60,235 bases of DNA, taken from contig FR881467.1 of NCBI GenBank assembly GCA_000434835.1, positions 1 to 60,235 of the forward strand, given 5' to 3'. The position numbers were made by a program, and so were the translations under genes. Each line of letters begins with the position of its first letter. The stretch's first letter is position 1. Below are positions 50,914-59,784 of the stretch, in pieces. Source of the DNA: Clostridium sp. CAG:594 (GTDB taxonomy: Bacteria; Bacillota_I; Bacilli_A; RF39; UBA660). The notes beneath the pieces were generated by a model. It was not told the DNA's origin. It searched no databases and saw only the letters and a program-made list of their open reading frames with translations.

Positions 50914-51738
50914 TTATCTTAGTCTACTATTTATTTTCTTTTCTAATTTTTCGGCATAATAATCAGTTAAATTATATGTGTTTTCAAAAGCATTTTTATA
51001 AACTCCATATGCATTTTTACTTAGTTCTTGTGCCTGTTTATCAAAATACCTTTCTTCATCTTCAGGAAATTTAAGATTACCATTAAAATAATTCATTATC
51101 ATTTCATTATTTGCATTTTCTCGCCCTTTTTTAGCATTAAGTGCATCATATATTGCATTTTTAATTAAAATGTATTCTATCTCTTCTTTAGTTAACTTAG
51201 AAATATATCTATCTCTGTATTCATCTGATGTACCAACGTGAAATATAGTTTGCTCTCTATCTTCTTTATCCTCTTTATATTTTTTATAATCACTTAAAAG
51301 TTTTTCTGATAGTTCATTTACAACTCTCTTATTTTCTTTCTTTTGCGACAAACTATCTTTTCTTTCGTGTTCCGCTTTCTTTTGCATGCCATATTTTATT
51401 AGGTTAAGTCTGTCTTTTCCTTGTAAAGATAAGCAAGCATTTAAGATTGTTAAATAAATCTGATTTAATCTCTTTTGATCTTCTGATATTTCTTTAGCAT
51501 TTTCTAATTGGCTTATGTGCTTATCCAAATACTCTTTTATTTCTTCTTTTTCTTTTGCGTATCTATAAACAAAGCAAAAATCATAAATAGCTGCTAGAGC
51601 ATATTCTTTATTATCTTTTGCGTCGTCAAGCATTTTAGCTTTAACTTCATTCACATCATGATCAAAACATATCATAAAAGCCTCATTATGCTTTTTTTCA
51701 TAATATTCTATTTTCTTTCTTATTTCCTTAAAATTCAT
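50914..51738 (-). CDS. charged helical protein of unknown function
   Basis: A soluble protein of about 274 aa, very rich in Lys and Glu and predicted to be almost all helical, with coiled-coil-like stretches (SQKKENKRVVNELSEKLLSDYKKYKED, given here by its key part). The first 60 residues have FMICFDHDVNEVKAKMLDDA. No motif was recognised. The start at 51738 has GAGGTG 7 nt upstream; the codons before it are a leader. It forms a single-gene unit with its own terminator. Confidence 0.6.
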   Translation of the reverse strand: MNFKEIRKKIEYYEKKHNEAFMICFDHDVNEVKAKMLDDAKDNKEYALAAIYDFCFVYRYAKEKEEIKEYLDKHISQLENAKEISEDQKRLNQIYLTILNACLSLQGKDRLNLIKYGMQKKAEHERKDSLSQKKENKRVVNELSEKLLSDYKKYKEDKEDREQTIFHVGTSDEYRDRYISKLTKEEIEYILIKNAIYDALNAKKGRENANNEMIMNYFNGNLKFPEDEERYFDKQAQELSKNAYGVYKNAFENTYNLTDYYAEKLEKKINSRLR

Positions 51739-51871
51739 ATATATCACCTCATTTTTAATCTCTATATATATAATATTCCATGCGTGAGGTATTATTATAA
51801 CATAATTTCATTATTTTTAAACAAAAAATTTATTTATAATTAAAATATATTTCATAATGCTACTTTTTAAG

Positions 51872-51903
51872 AAAAAAACTAAGACGCTTTAGCATCTTAG
51901 TTT
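51872..51903 (-). terminator. terminator after ppdK
   Basis: A 12-bp stem (AAACTAAGATGC with GCGTCTTAGTTT, one wobble) and a 4-nt loop are followed by seven T on the minus strand. Confidence 0.85.
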
Positions 51904-51909
51904 ATTTTA

Positions 51910-54543
51910 TTATTTATTGCTATTTGCTTTAATTGCAGCTTGTGCAGCAGCAAGTCTTGCAATAGGAACTCTAAATGGTGAGCAAGAAACATAATCTAAT
52001 CCAATATTGTGACAGAATTCAACTGATGAAGGATCTCCACCATGTTCACCACAAATACCAATATGTAAGTTTGGATTAACTGGTTTTCCAAGTTTAATTG
52101 CTGTTTCCATTAATTTACCAACACCATCTTGGTCTAATTTAGCAAATGGATCATTTTCAAAAATCTTCTTATCATAGTAAGCGTTTAAGAACTTACCTGC
52201 ATCATCTCTTGAGAATCCATAAGTCATTTGAGTTAAGTCATTAGTACCAAAGCAGAAGAAATCAGCATCCTTTGCAATTTCATCAGCAGTAAGTGCTGCT
52301 CTTGGAATTTCAATCATAGTACCAACTTCGTACTCTAAATCAATACCAGAAGCTTTTATTTCTGCATCTGCTGTGTCAGTAACAACTTTCTTAACGTATT
52401 TTAATTCCTTATCATCACAAACAAGTGGAATCATTATTTCAGGTTTAACATTCCAATCTGAATGATTTTTCTTAGTATTAATTGCTGCACGAATAACAGC
52501 TTTTGTTTGCATTTTTGCTATTTCTGGATAAGTAACAGCAAGACGGCATCCTCTGTGTCCCATCATTGGGTTAAACTCATGAAGTGAAGCAATTAATGCT
52601 TTGATTGTTTCAACAGACTTACCTTGTGCATCAGCAAGTTTTTTGATATCTGCTTCTTCTGTTGGAACAAATTCATGTAAAGGTGGGTCAAGATATCTTA
52701 TAGTAACAGGGAATCCTTGTAATGCTTCATATAAAGCTTCAAAATCGCTTTGTTGATAAGGTAAAATCTTATCTAATGCAGCTTCCCTTTCTTCTACAGT
52801 ATCAGCACAAATCATTTCTCTAAATGCTGCTATTCTATCTTCTTCAAAGAACATGTGTTCTGTACGGCAAAGACCAATTCCTTCTGCTCCTAATTCACGT
52901 GCTTTTTTAGCATCTGCTGGAGTATCAGCGTTTGTTCTTACCTTTAAAGTTCTATACTTGTCAGCCCAAGCCATAACACGACCAAATTCACCAGCAATTG
53001 AAGCATCAACAGTTGGAATTCTACCATCATAAATGTTACCAGTTGAACCATCTATTGAGATATAATCTCCTTCGTGATAAGTCTTACCTGCTAAAACAAA
53101 TTGTTTGTTTTCTTCATCCATTTGGATATCTCCACAACCAGATACACAGCAAGTACCCATACCACGAGCAACAACAGCAGCATGGCTTGTCATACCACCA
53201 CGAACAGTTAAGATACCTTGAGATGCTTTCATGCCAGTAATATCTTCTGGAGAAGTTTCAAGTCTAACTAAAACTACTTTTTCTCCTCTTGCAGCCCAAT
53301 CACAAGCGTCTTCAGCAGTAAATACAACCTTACCTGTAGCAGCTCCTGGAGATGCTCCAAGACCTTTTCCAGCTGGAGTGCTTTCTTTTAATGCTTTAGC
53401 ATCAAATTGTGGGTGAAGTAATGTATCTAAGTTACGAGGATCAATCATAGCTACAGCTTCTTCTTCACTACGCATTCCTTCATCTACTAAATCACATGCT
53501 ATTTTTAAAGCAGCTTGTGCAGTTCTCTTACCGTTTCTTGTTTGAAGCATGTAAAGTTTACCATGTTCTACAGTAAATTCCATATCTTGCATATCTCTAT
53601 AATGATCTTCTAGAGTTTTGCAAACTTCTTTAAATTCCTTAAATGCTTCTGGGAATTTTTCTTCCATTTCAGCGATGTGCATTGGAGTTCTAACACCTGC
53701 AACAACGTCTTCACCTTGTGCATTAGTTAAAAATTCACCAAATAATCCTTTAGCACCAGTTGCTGGGTCACGAGTAAATGCAACACCAGTACCACAGTCA
53801 TCACCCATGTTACCAAATGCCATAGCTTGTACGTTTACAGCAGTACCCCATGAATATGGAATATCATTATCTCTTCTATAAACGTTTGCACGTGGATTAT
53901 CCCATGATCTAAATACAGCTTTAACAGCGCCCATTAATTGTTCTTTTGGATCGGTTGGGAAATCTTCACCAATCTTTGCTTTATATTCTTCCTTAAATTG
54001 TCTTGCTAATTCTTTTAAGTCATCAGCATCTAATTCAACGTCTTGTTTAACGCCTTTTTTCTCTTTCATTTCGTCTATTAGTTGTTCAAAATACTTTTTA
54101 CCAACTTCCATAACTACGTCTGAATACATTTGAATGAATCTTCTGTAGCAGTCCCAAGCCCATCTTGGATTGTTAGATTTTTCAGCGATAACGTTTACAA
54201 CGTCTTCGTTTAAACCTAAGTTTAATATAGTATCCATCATACCTGGCATAGATGCTCTAGCACCAGATCTTACAGAAACTAAAAGTGGATTTTCTTTATC
54301 CCCAAATTTCTTTCCAGTGATTTCTTCCATCTTTTCGATATACTCATTAATTTGTGCTTGAATCTCAGAATTAATTTCTTTTCCATCTTCATAGTACTGA
54401 GTACATGCTTCTGTTGTAATTGTGAAACCTTGAGGTACTGGAAGTCCAATGTTAGTCATTTCTGCTAAGTTAGCTCCCTTACCACCAAGTAAGTTTCTCA
54501 TGTCAGCATTACCTTCTTTAAAAAGGTAAACCCATTTTGTCAT
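51910..54543 (-). CDS. ppdK: pyruvate phosphate dikinase
   Basis: PpdK interconverts pyruvate, ATP and phosphate with PEP, AMP and PPi, often the glycolytic PEP-to-pyruvate route in anaerobes. The 877-aa protein is full length, with the N-terminal ATP-grasp domain (GGKGANLAEMTNIGLPVP, SGARASMPGMMDTILNLG), the swivelling histidine domain (GGMTSHAAVVARGMG with the phospho-His) and the C-terminal PEP/pyruvate barrel (CRTEHMFFE, MGHRGCRL, CGEHGGDP). Its codon use is somewhat richer in GC than its neighbours, as in highly expressed genes. It has a GGGAGG site upstream. Confidence 0.97.
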   Translation of the reverse strand: MTKWVYLFKEGNADMRNLLGGKGANLAEMTNIGLPVPQGFTITTEACTQYYEDGKEINSEIQAQINEYIEKMEEITGKKFGDKENPLLVSVRSGARASMPGMMDTILNLGLNEDVVNVIAEKSNNPRWAWDCYRRFIQMYSDVVMEVGKKYFEQLIDEMKEKKGVKQDVELDADDLKELARQFKEEYKAKIGEDFPTDPKEQLMGAVKAVFRSWDNPRANVYRRDNDIPYSWGTAVNVQAMAFGNMGDDCGTGVAFTRDPATGAKGLFGEFLTNAQGEDVVAGVRTPMHIAEMEEKFPEAFKEFKEVCKTLEDHYRDMQDMEFTVEHGKLYMLQTRNGKRTAQAALKIACDLVDEGMRSEEEAVAMIDPRNLDTLLHPQFDAKALKESTPAGKGLGASPGAATGKVVFTAEDACDWAARGEKVVLVRLETSPEDITGMKASQGILTVRGGMTSHAAVVARGMGTCCVSGCGDIQMDEENKQFVLAGKTYHEGDYISIDGSTGNIYDGRIPTVDASIAGEFGRVMAWADKYRTLKVRTNADTPADAKKARELGAEGIGLCRTEHMFFEEDRIAAFREMICADTVEEREAALDKILPYQQSDFEALYEALQGFPVTIRYLDPPLHEFVPTEEADIKKLADAQGKSVETIKALIASLHEFNPMMGHRGCRLAVTYPEIAKMQTKAVIRAAINTKKNHSDWNVKPEIMIPLVCDDKELKYVKKVVTDTADAEIKASGIDLEYEVGTMIEIPRAALTADEIAKDADFFCFGTNDLTQMTYGFSRDDAGKFLNAYYDKKIFENDPFAKLDQDGVGKLMETAIKLGKPVNPNLHIGICGEHGGDPSSVEFCHNIGLDYVSCSPFRVPIARLAAAQAAIKANSNK

Positions 54544-54576
54544 TTATATTCCTCCCTTGCATGTAAATACAATGAT

Positions 54577-54606
54577 ATTATAGCACAAAAAAAATAGCAC
54601 TTACAA
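54577..54606 (-). promoter_or_regulatory. promoter of ppdK nested in a terminator
   Basis: TTGTAA, 18 bp, TATAAT on the minus strand. The -35 lies in the loop and the spacer in the stem of the xerD-side terminator hairpin. Confidence 0.6.
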
Positions 54607-54618
54607 CAAAAATGCTAT
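54585..54618 (-). terminator. terminator after the XerD-like gene
   Basis: A 6-bp stem (ATAGCA with TGCTAT) and a long loop are followed by eight T on the minus strand. Confidence 0.65.
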
Positions 54619-54656
54619 GTTTTTCCATTATTTTACAATAAATTTAATAATATTCT

Positions 54657-55553
54657 TTATTTTTTATTTAATGGATGACACTTTAGGTAAACCATCCTTA
54701 AATGTTCATTAGATACGTGTGTATATATTTGTGTTGTCTCTAAAGATTCATGTCCTAAAAGTTCCTGCACAGTTCTAATATCACAACCTTCATTTAAAAG
54801 ATGTGTTGCAAAAGAATGTCTTAACATATGCGGTGATACATGTTTTTTTAAACTGGCTTTTTTTACCACGTTATCTATTATTTTTTCAACTCCACGAGTT
54901 GTTATTTGTCTTCCATGCTCATTTATTATTAGATAATCACAAATAGTATTATGCTTCTTTAGAATTTTATTTCTGCCATCATTTATAAACATATTAATAA
55001 TGTCTAAACAATAAGTACCAAAAGGATCTATTCTTTCTTTATTTCCTTTTCCCAGTACTCTTATTTCTTTATTATAAAAATCAATGTCTGATAGTTTTAT
55101 GTTAACAAGTTCACTAACCCTTATACCTGTTGCATATAAAACTTCTAAAATAGTTCTATCTCTTTGACCTAGTGGTGTTGTTATATCTGGCGTATTAAAT
55201 ATAACCTCTAATTCTTCCACTCCTAAATATTTTGGAAGTTTCTTTTCTTTTTTAGGAGATGCAACATACTTAAAAGGATTAGTTTTAATCAAATCATTAT
55301 TAAATAAATATTTATAAAAACTTCTAAGAGATGACAATTTTCTTGCAACCGAATTCCTAGATAGTTTCTTATTATATAAATGCATTAAAAATCCTTTAAT
55401 AAAATCATAATCCACAGATAAATAATCTATTCCTTCGCAATTTAAATAATTCTTAAATTCATCTATATCAATTTCATAGTTTTTAATCGTATTAGAAGAA
55501 TAATTCTTTTCTATTTTTAAATACTTTAAAAATTCATTTATTCTATCATTCAT
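54657..55553 (-). CDS. xerD: XerD-like tyrosine recombinase
   Basis: A 298-aa tyrosine recombinase with the XerC/D layout: an N-terminal SAM-like domain (FLKYLKIEKNYSSNTIKNY) and a catalytic domain with Arg in LYATGIRVSELVNIK, Lys in VLGKGNKERIDPF, HxxR in SPHMLRHSFATHLL, His in LLGHESLETTQ and the nucleophile Tyr in IYTHVS. It probably resolves chromosome dimers at dif. Whether it is XerC, XerD or a mobile-element integrase cannot be fixed; no element ends are seen. Its start overlaps the preceding stop by one base (TAATG). Confidence 0.85.
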   Translation of the reverse strand: MNDRINEFLKYLKIEKNYSSNTIKNYEIDIDEFKNYLNCEGIDYLSVDYDFIKGFLMHLYNKKLSRNSVARKLSSLRSFYKYLFNNDLIKTNPFKYVASPKKEKKLPKYLGVEELEVIFNTPDITTPLGQRDRTILEVLYATGIRVSELVNIKLSDIDFYNKEIRVLGKGNKERIDPFGTYCLDIINMFINDGRNKILKKHNTICDYLIINEHGRQITTRGVEKIIDNVVKKASLKKHVSPHMLRHSFATHLLNEGCDIRTVQELLGHESLETTQIYTHVSNEHLRMVYLKCHPLNKK

Positions 55554-56518
55554 TAGTTAATGCTCCAATATCTAGGATCATTAGGTTTTACAGGTCCTAG
55601 AAAATCATCTAATTCATCGTCTTCAAAATCATCTTGTACGCCTTTTTTATTTCTTTCCTCAATAAACGTCATATAATTAATATAATCCGGATTATCTTCT
55701 AATTTATTTTTACTTTTCTTAGTTTGATACTTTGCATATTGCGTTTTCGTTTCACTTTTTTCTTCTGCTTTGTTTACCTCTTTTATTTTAAAAAGCTTAT
55801 CATTTAAATTCTTAAGCATATTAGCTTCAGCCTTAGCATATGAAAAGTTTCTTTCTTTTGCTCTTTCATCAAGCACATTTTCATTAACTATTCTTGTTTT
55901 AAGACCATATATGTCATCAATCTGTTTCTTATAAAACTTTAACAAAATAGCAAATCTTCTTTTTAACTCATATTTATTTGTTACGAATTTCGAGATTTCC
56001 TTAAGACAAGAAGGCATTTTAGAAACGGCATTAATTCTGGATTCAGTTGTACCAGATGCTTCTATTTTTGCATCTATTTTTTCTGTTAAACTACTTTCTC
56101 TTTCTAATAAAATCTCATATAATTCTTTAAAAAACTTGTTTTTTATCGTTTTTATTTCTTCTTTGTCATCGTTATTTTTCTTCATACCTAAAAGCGAAGT
56201 GTAAATATCTGCTTCCTTGGTATATACAACATCAGCATCACTCTTAAATAAAATTGATAAATCGGTTCTTCCACGACTTATATCTTTGCTAGATTTTCTT
56301 ATAAAAAAATTGCCTTCAAAATCATAGTTGTGTTTAAATGTTAATATATAATTTTTTATTTCAGGTGGCAATAACCTATATAAATCATTACTAGAATAAC
56401 ATACTTTGTAACATGTATATTTATCAATATTACTTAGACTTGCTTCATATATCTTAAGTATTTCTTCTTTACCTTTGCTATTTATCCCTCTAAAACATAA
56501 CACATATTTATCATTCAT
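55553..56518 (-). CDS. unknown protein with YVLCFRG start (paralogue of 56588)
   Basis: A 321-aa protein whose N-terminus, KYVLCFRGINSKGKEEILK, resembles KYVLYFRGKNKYGHYHKFP at the start of the next gene upstream, and both then read with similar spacing (the YTCYKVCYSSNDLYRLLP region against the YIDYVDLFNNLP region). The middle and C-terminus are helical and Lys-rich, ending with an acidic DDFEDDELDDFLGPV segment. No family was recognised. It is coupled by a 1-nt overlap to the XerD-like gene. Confidence 0.65.
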   Translation of the reverse strand: MNDKYVLCFRGINSKGKEEILKIYEASLSNIDKYTCYKVCYSSNDLYRLLPPEIKNYILTFKHNYDFEGNFFIRKSSKDISRGRTDLSILFKSDADVVYTKEADIYTSLLGMKKNNDDKEEIKTIKNKFFKELYEILLERESSLTEKIDAKIEASGTTESRINAVSKMPSCLKEISKFVTNKYELKRRFAILLKFYKKQIDDIYGLKTRIVNENVLDERAKERNFSYAKAEANMLKNLNDKLFKIKEVNKAEEKSETKTQYAKYQTKKSKNKLEDNPDYINYMTFIEERNKKGVQDDFEDDELDDFLGPVKPNDPRYWSIN

Positions 56519-56572
56519 AATACCACCTACATTCTATAAATATAATATCATTTTTTATATATTATATCAAAC

Positions 56573-56594
56573 AAAAAAAGCCTTAGTTTAGGCT
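56573..56594 (-). terminator. terminator after the 261-aa gene
   Basis: A 5-bp stem (AGCCT with AGGCT) and a 6-nt loop are followed by seven T on the minus strand; it overlaps the stop region. Confidence 0.65.
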
Positions 56595-57373
56595 ATATCA
56601 TATTCCTTTAAATAAGCTTTTTTAAATTCATTTAGACTTTCATTCATTTCATCTAATACAAAGTCCATGTCTAAGTCTTTGTTCTTTCTTTCAATCATCT
56701 TTGAATAATCAATTAGCTTTTGATTACTATTTAATGTATTAAATAAATTCTTGAATTGAAACGCTAAATTTCTTCTTGATTCAATTGTTTGTGATAACTT
56801 TTTACTTAATACCATAATATTCGACTCATCCGTTGCAATTGCAGCGATAAAAGTATCATCATAATCTAAATTGTTTAAATTTCTTTTTACATCATAAGTG
56901 TCAATCATCTTTAGAATGTCTTTGTCTTTTACATAAACATTATATAAATACTTAAAGAAGTCATATTTTTTTCTATCCATCTTAGAAGATAGCATATTTA
57001 ATTTTGCACACCAAAACTCTTGGTATGTCATTTTGACCTTGCACATTAATTTTGTAAGTTCTTTTGATTCCACATATAAAACATCTATATCATCTTCAAA
57101 CAAAACCTTCATTATAGGAGTTAAATCATTATCCGTTACAAAAAAGCATTTTTCTAAATCATCATTACTTGTAAAATCTATGTCACAACCCAACTCATTT
57201 TTTATAAAAGTACTTACGCCAACTGGTAAATTATTAAATAAATCAACATAATCTATGTAGTTACTAGTATACATATCAAGTGTTTTTAAATATAAAGAAA
57301 CAAGCGGAAACTTATGATAATGTCCATATTTGTTTTTTCCTCTAAAATATAATACATACTTCTTATTAGCCAT
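56588..57373 (-). CDS. unknown protein with YVLYFRGKN start
   Basis: A 261-aa soluble protein, paralogous at its N-terminus to the protein at 55553 (KYVLYFRGKNKYG motif, then DYVDLFNNLPVGVS). The C-terminal half is helical and lysine-rich with RKNKDLDMDFVLDEMNESL. AGGAGG lies 7 nt before the ATG. A terminator separates it from its paralogue, so the two are in separate transcripts. The function is unknown. Confidence 0.65.
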   Translation of the reverse strand: MANKKYVLYFRGKNKYGHYHKFPLVSLYLKTLDMYTSNYIDYVDLFNNLPVGVSTFIKNELGCDIDFTSNDDLEKCFFVTDNDLTPIMKVLFEDDIDVLYVESKELTKLMCKVKMTYQEFWCAKLNMLSSKMDRKKYDFFKYLYNVYVKDKDILKMIDTYDVKRNLNNLDYDDTFIAAIATDESNIMVLSKKLSQTIESRRNLAFQFKNLFNTLNSNQKLIDYSKMIERKNKDLDMDFVLDEMNESLNEFKKAYLKEYDIA

Positions 57374-57429
57374 AATAACCTCCTACTATTCTTAACATAA
57401 TAATAACACTTTTTAATCGTTTTAGTCAA

Positions 57430-57463
57430 TTTAAAAAGCCTATATAAAAAATTATATAAGCTT
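57430..57463 (-). terminator. terminator after the GtrA-family gene
   Basis: A 12-bp stem (AAGCTTATATAA with TTATATAGGCTT, one wobble) is followed by a T run on the minus strand. Confidence 0.75.
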
Positions 57464-57925
57464 GTTTTTCTTAAATACAAATAATTTGTTAGTTATGTAA
57501 TTATACATAAACATAATAAGTGAACCAAGTACTTTAGCTGCCATATTTGCTATATGAAATTTATTTATAAGTACTGATAGTACTAGTGAATCAAGTGGAA
57601 AACCTATTACTCTTACAATTATAAAAGATGTAAGTTGTGCTAACTTATCACGGCGCCTTTTTGGCTTTGACTTAAAAACTTTTCTATCCCAAATAAATAA
57701 GACCGTAAAAGATATCGTATATGATAAAAAGTTGGCTAATAAGTAATTTCCTTTTGTTATTAAATCTACCAAAAAGAATATTAAAAACAATATACCAGTA
57801 CATACGGTAGATACAAAAGAATACTTTATAAACTCTTCATTTTTTAAATAGAACTTTTCTAATTTTGATTTCTTTCTAAATATTTTTGTTAAAACATTTT
57901 TATTTTTCTTCTTAAAAATATTCAT
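57452..57925 (-). CDS. GtrA-family membrane protein
   Basis: A protein of about 157 aa with four hydrophobic segments in the GtrA pattern: FIKYSFVSTVCTGILFLIFFLV, NYLLANFLSYTISFTVLFIWDR, a segment after a basic loop (KVFKSKPKRRRDKL), and VLGSLIMFMYNYITNKLFVF. GtrA proteins are thought to flip lipid-linked sugars or help cell-wall polysaccharide assembly. A basic N-terminal extension (FKKKNKNVLTKIFRKKS) is present. The start at 57925 has AGGGG upstream. No glycosyltransferase neighbour is seen. Confidence 0.85.
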   Translation of the reverse strand: MNIFKKKNKNVLTKIFRKKSKLEKFYLKNEEFIKYSFVSTVCTGILFLIFFLVDLITKGNYLLANFLSYTISFTVLFIWDRKVFKSKPKRRRDKLAQLTSFIIVRVIGFPLDSLVLSVLINKFHIANMAAKVLGSLIMFMYNYITNKLFVFKKNKLI

Positions 57926-57979
57926 AATACTTCCCCTCAAACAAGAATGATTATAACATAAAATAAAGAAAAAGAAAAA

Positions 57980-58003
57980 GAAAAAAGAAGCCTATCTAGC
58001 TTC
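57980..58003 (-). terminator. terminator after spoVS
   Basis: A 5-bp GC-rich stem (GAAGC with GCTTC) and a 7-nt loop are followed by a T run on the minus strand. Confidence 0.7.
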
Positions 58004-58252
58004 TACAATTAACTTAATTGCGGTCCTTTCTTCACCTTCAATTACAATGTCTGTAAATGCTGGTATGCATACTAAGTTTTTTCCTGAAGGTGCAACAAAA
58101 CCTCTTGCTATTGCAATTGACTTAATAGCTTGATTAAGTGCTCCTGCCCCTATCGCTTGTATTTCTACAGATCCTTTTTCTCTAAATACGTTAGCAAGTG
58201 CTCCTGCTACACTACTTGGGTTTGACTTACTGGATACTTTAAGTGTTTCCAT
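57992..58252 (-). CDS. spoVS: stage V sporulation protein S
   Basis: SpoVS is a small conserved protein (86 aa here, the standard length) that affects spore coat assembly and septum formation in Bacillus. The sequence follows the family closely: LKVSSKSNPSSVAGALANVF, VEIQAIGAGALNQAIKSIAI and APSGKNLVCIPAFTDI. It is an Alba-like fold. AAGGAGG precedes the ATG at 58252. It stands alone between the GtrA gene and the HAD gene, each with its own terminator. Homologues also occur in some non-sporulators, so it does not prove sporulation alone. Confidence 0.95.
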   Translation of the reverse strand: METLKVSSKSNPSSVAGALANVFREKGSVEIQAIGAGALNQAIKSIAIARGFVAPSGKNLVCIPAFTDIVIEGEERTAIKLIVEAR

Positions 58253-58321
58253 ATTTATTTCCTCCTTAATATTTTAGTCATTATAAATATATGAAAAAAT
58301 AAATATAAAATGATATTTTTA

Positions 58322-58352
58322 CAAAAAAAGTAAAGATTTATAAACCTTTACT
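58322..58352 (-). terminator. terminator after the HAD-like gene
   Basis: An 8-bp stem (AGTAAAGG with TCTTTACT, one wobble) and an 8-nt loop are followed by seven T on the minus strand. Confidence 0.75.
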
Positions 58353-58848
58353 GATTAAACATATCTATTACCTCAGATAAATGAGTTATTTCCGGATAAT
58401 CACTACCTTCTAGTTCTTTTACAAATTTAATACCTATACCAAGCTTTTTCTGCCATTCTCTAATGTTTCCAGAATAATCATCTATTAATATAGCTGCAGA
58501 TGGATTAACAACTTCTGTTTTAGGTATTTCCTTTGGAACAGAAACAACCGTTACAAGAGGCAATTTCTTATGTAAATACTTAATTTTTTCTATCATTTCA
58601 TTAGTTGAATTAACATGAGTTAATATATAAACATTAAACTTTTTAGAATCACATATCTTCTTTATTTCATTTATACTATCATTAATTTCTTCAGTTTCTT
58701 CTATTAATTTTTTCCAGTCTAAGTTTCTAAAGAACTCCATTACTTTATCTTGATCTTTCCTATCAATATTTTCTTTTTTAAGCTCTTCATATGACTTAGT
58801 CATAGTATCTAATATTACTCCATCAAAGTCTATGTATAATTGTTTCAT
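58348..58848 (-). CDS. HAD-superfamily phosphatase-like protein
   Basis: A 166-aa protein with the HAD motifs: IDFDGVILDT near residue 6 (motif I, DxDG), YILTHVNSTNEMI near residue 75 (motif II Thr), a lysine near residue 104 and LIDDYSGNIREW near residue 137 (motif IV). The cap is small. It may dephosphorylate a small phosphometabolite; 5'-nucleotidase-type HADs are similar. It starts 26 nt inside the end of the RluA gene, so the two are co-transcribed. Confidence 0.8.
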   Translation of the reverse strand: MKQLYIDFDGVILDTMTKSYEELKKENIDRKDQDKVMEFFRNLDWKKLIEETEEINDSINEIKKICDSKKFNVYILTHVNSTNEMIEKIKYLHKKLPLVTVVSVPKEIPKTEVVNPSAAILIDDYSGNIREWQKKLGIGIKFVKELEGSDYPEITHLSEVIDMFNQ

Positions 58849-59500
58849 CTTCTAACTCCTTCCATTTTGGTAACAACTTAAATTGCATTTTAGTCTTTAA
58901 AGTTGGGTGCATAAATTCTAGTTTATATGCAAAAAGTCTTATTTGCTTTTCATTTTTTCTTCCATATAACTGGTCTCCATATAAAGGATATCCTATATTA
59001 CTAAATTGAACTCTTATTTGATGATGGCGCCCTGTAATTAAATTTATCTTAACTATTGTTTTGCAATTAATGTGTCCTATAACTTCATATTCTAACTCTG
59101 ATAACTTAGCATTTTTATTATCTTTACTAGTTACAAAACTCTTTTTTAAACGTTCATCTTTATATAAGTAATTTACTAACTTTCCTTTTTCTTTATTTAA
59201 ATTACCATCTAAAACTGCTACATAAGTTTTATTAAACTCATGTTTTTTTATTTGTTCATTTAACCTTTTTGCAGCTTTTGATGTTCTTGCAAACACCATT
59301 ATTCCGCCTACTGGTCTATCTAATCTGTGAACAAGACCAATATATACGTTACCTTCCTTTTTATATTTTTCCTTTACATATTCTTTTACCATTGTAAGTA
59401 AATCTTTATCTCCAGTTATATCACCTTGAGATAACACGTTCGGCTTTTTTTCCACCACTATGATGTGGTTATCTTCATATAATACGTTTAAATTATTCAT
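58823..59500 (-). CDS. RluA-family pseudouridine synthase
   Basis: A 225-aa RluA-family enzyme, short because it lacks an S4 domain. It has the catalytic GLVHRLDRPVGGIMVFARTS (HRLD, the Asp is the nucleophile), LSELEYEVIGHI, TGRHHQIRVQFSNIGYPLYGDQLYG and the final HPTLKTKMQFKLL. Such single-domain members modify rRNA or tRNA uridines; the target cannot be fixed. It starts about 3 nt before the 93-aa gene's end and overlaps the HAD gene. Confidence 0.9.
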   Translation of the reverse strand: MNNLNVLYEDNHIIVVEKKPNVLSQGDITGDKDLLTMVKEYVKEKYKKEGNVYIGLVHRLDRPVGGIMVFARTSKAAKRLNEQIKKHEFNKTYVAVLDGNLNKEKGKLVNYLYKDERLKKSFVTSKDNKNAKLSELEYEVIGHINCKTIVKINLITGRHHQIRVQFSNIGYPLYGDQLYGRKNEKQIRLFAYKLEFMHPTLKTKMQFKLLPKWKELEDETIIHRL

Positions 59501-59502
59501 AA

Positions 59503-59784
59503 CTAATCCTCATACATTAACTCAATTAAAGATGAATATTCACCTAACTTATCTACAAAGTTATCACCTTGCTTTTGTTTTAACAGTTCAAATTTCTTAA
59601 TAAAAATATCACAAGGTAATAAAAACAAATCAAGATTAGATAAAAATAAATCTTTTGAATAATAAACACCATTTTCTTCTAAATATTTATTTATTTTAGA
59701 TACGTTGTTTATATCAATATTTTTTATTTCATCAATGTCATAATTTTCCTTTAAAACTTTTATATCTAATTCATCAATATTCAT
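59503..59784 (-). CDS. small helical protein of unknown function
   Basis: A 93-aa acidic protein, predicted mostly helical, with NIDELDIKVLKENYDIDEIKN at the N-terminus and FLSNLDLFLLPCDIFIKKFELL in the middle. No family was recognised; the alternating helices resemble the larger partner at 59781. It overlaps that gene by 4 nt (ATGA) and precedes the RluA gene by 2 nt, so the three are translationally coupled. Confidence 0.6.
   Translation of the reverse strand: MNIDELDIKVLKENYDIDEIKNIDINNVSKINKYLEENGVYYSKDLFLSNLDLFLLPCDIFIKKFELLKQKQGDNFVDKLGEYSSLIELMYED

Noticed and set aside
54657..55553. The tyrosine recombinase as the integrase of a mobile element
   Set aside because: No phage or conjugation genes, att repeats or excisionase lie nearby; the sequence is typical of housekeeping Xer proteins.
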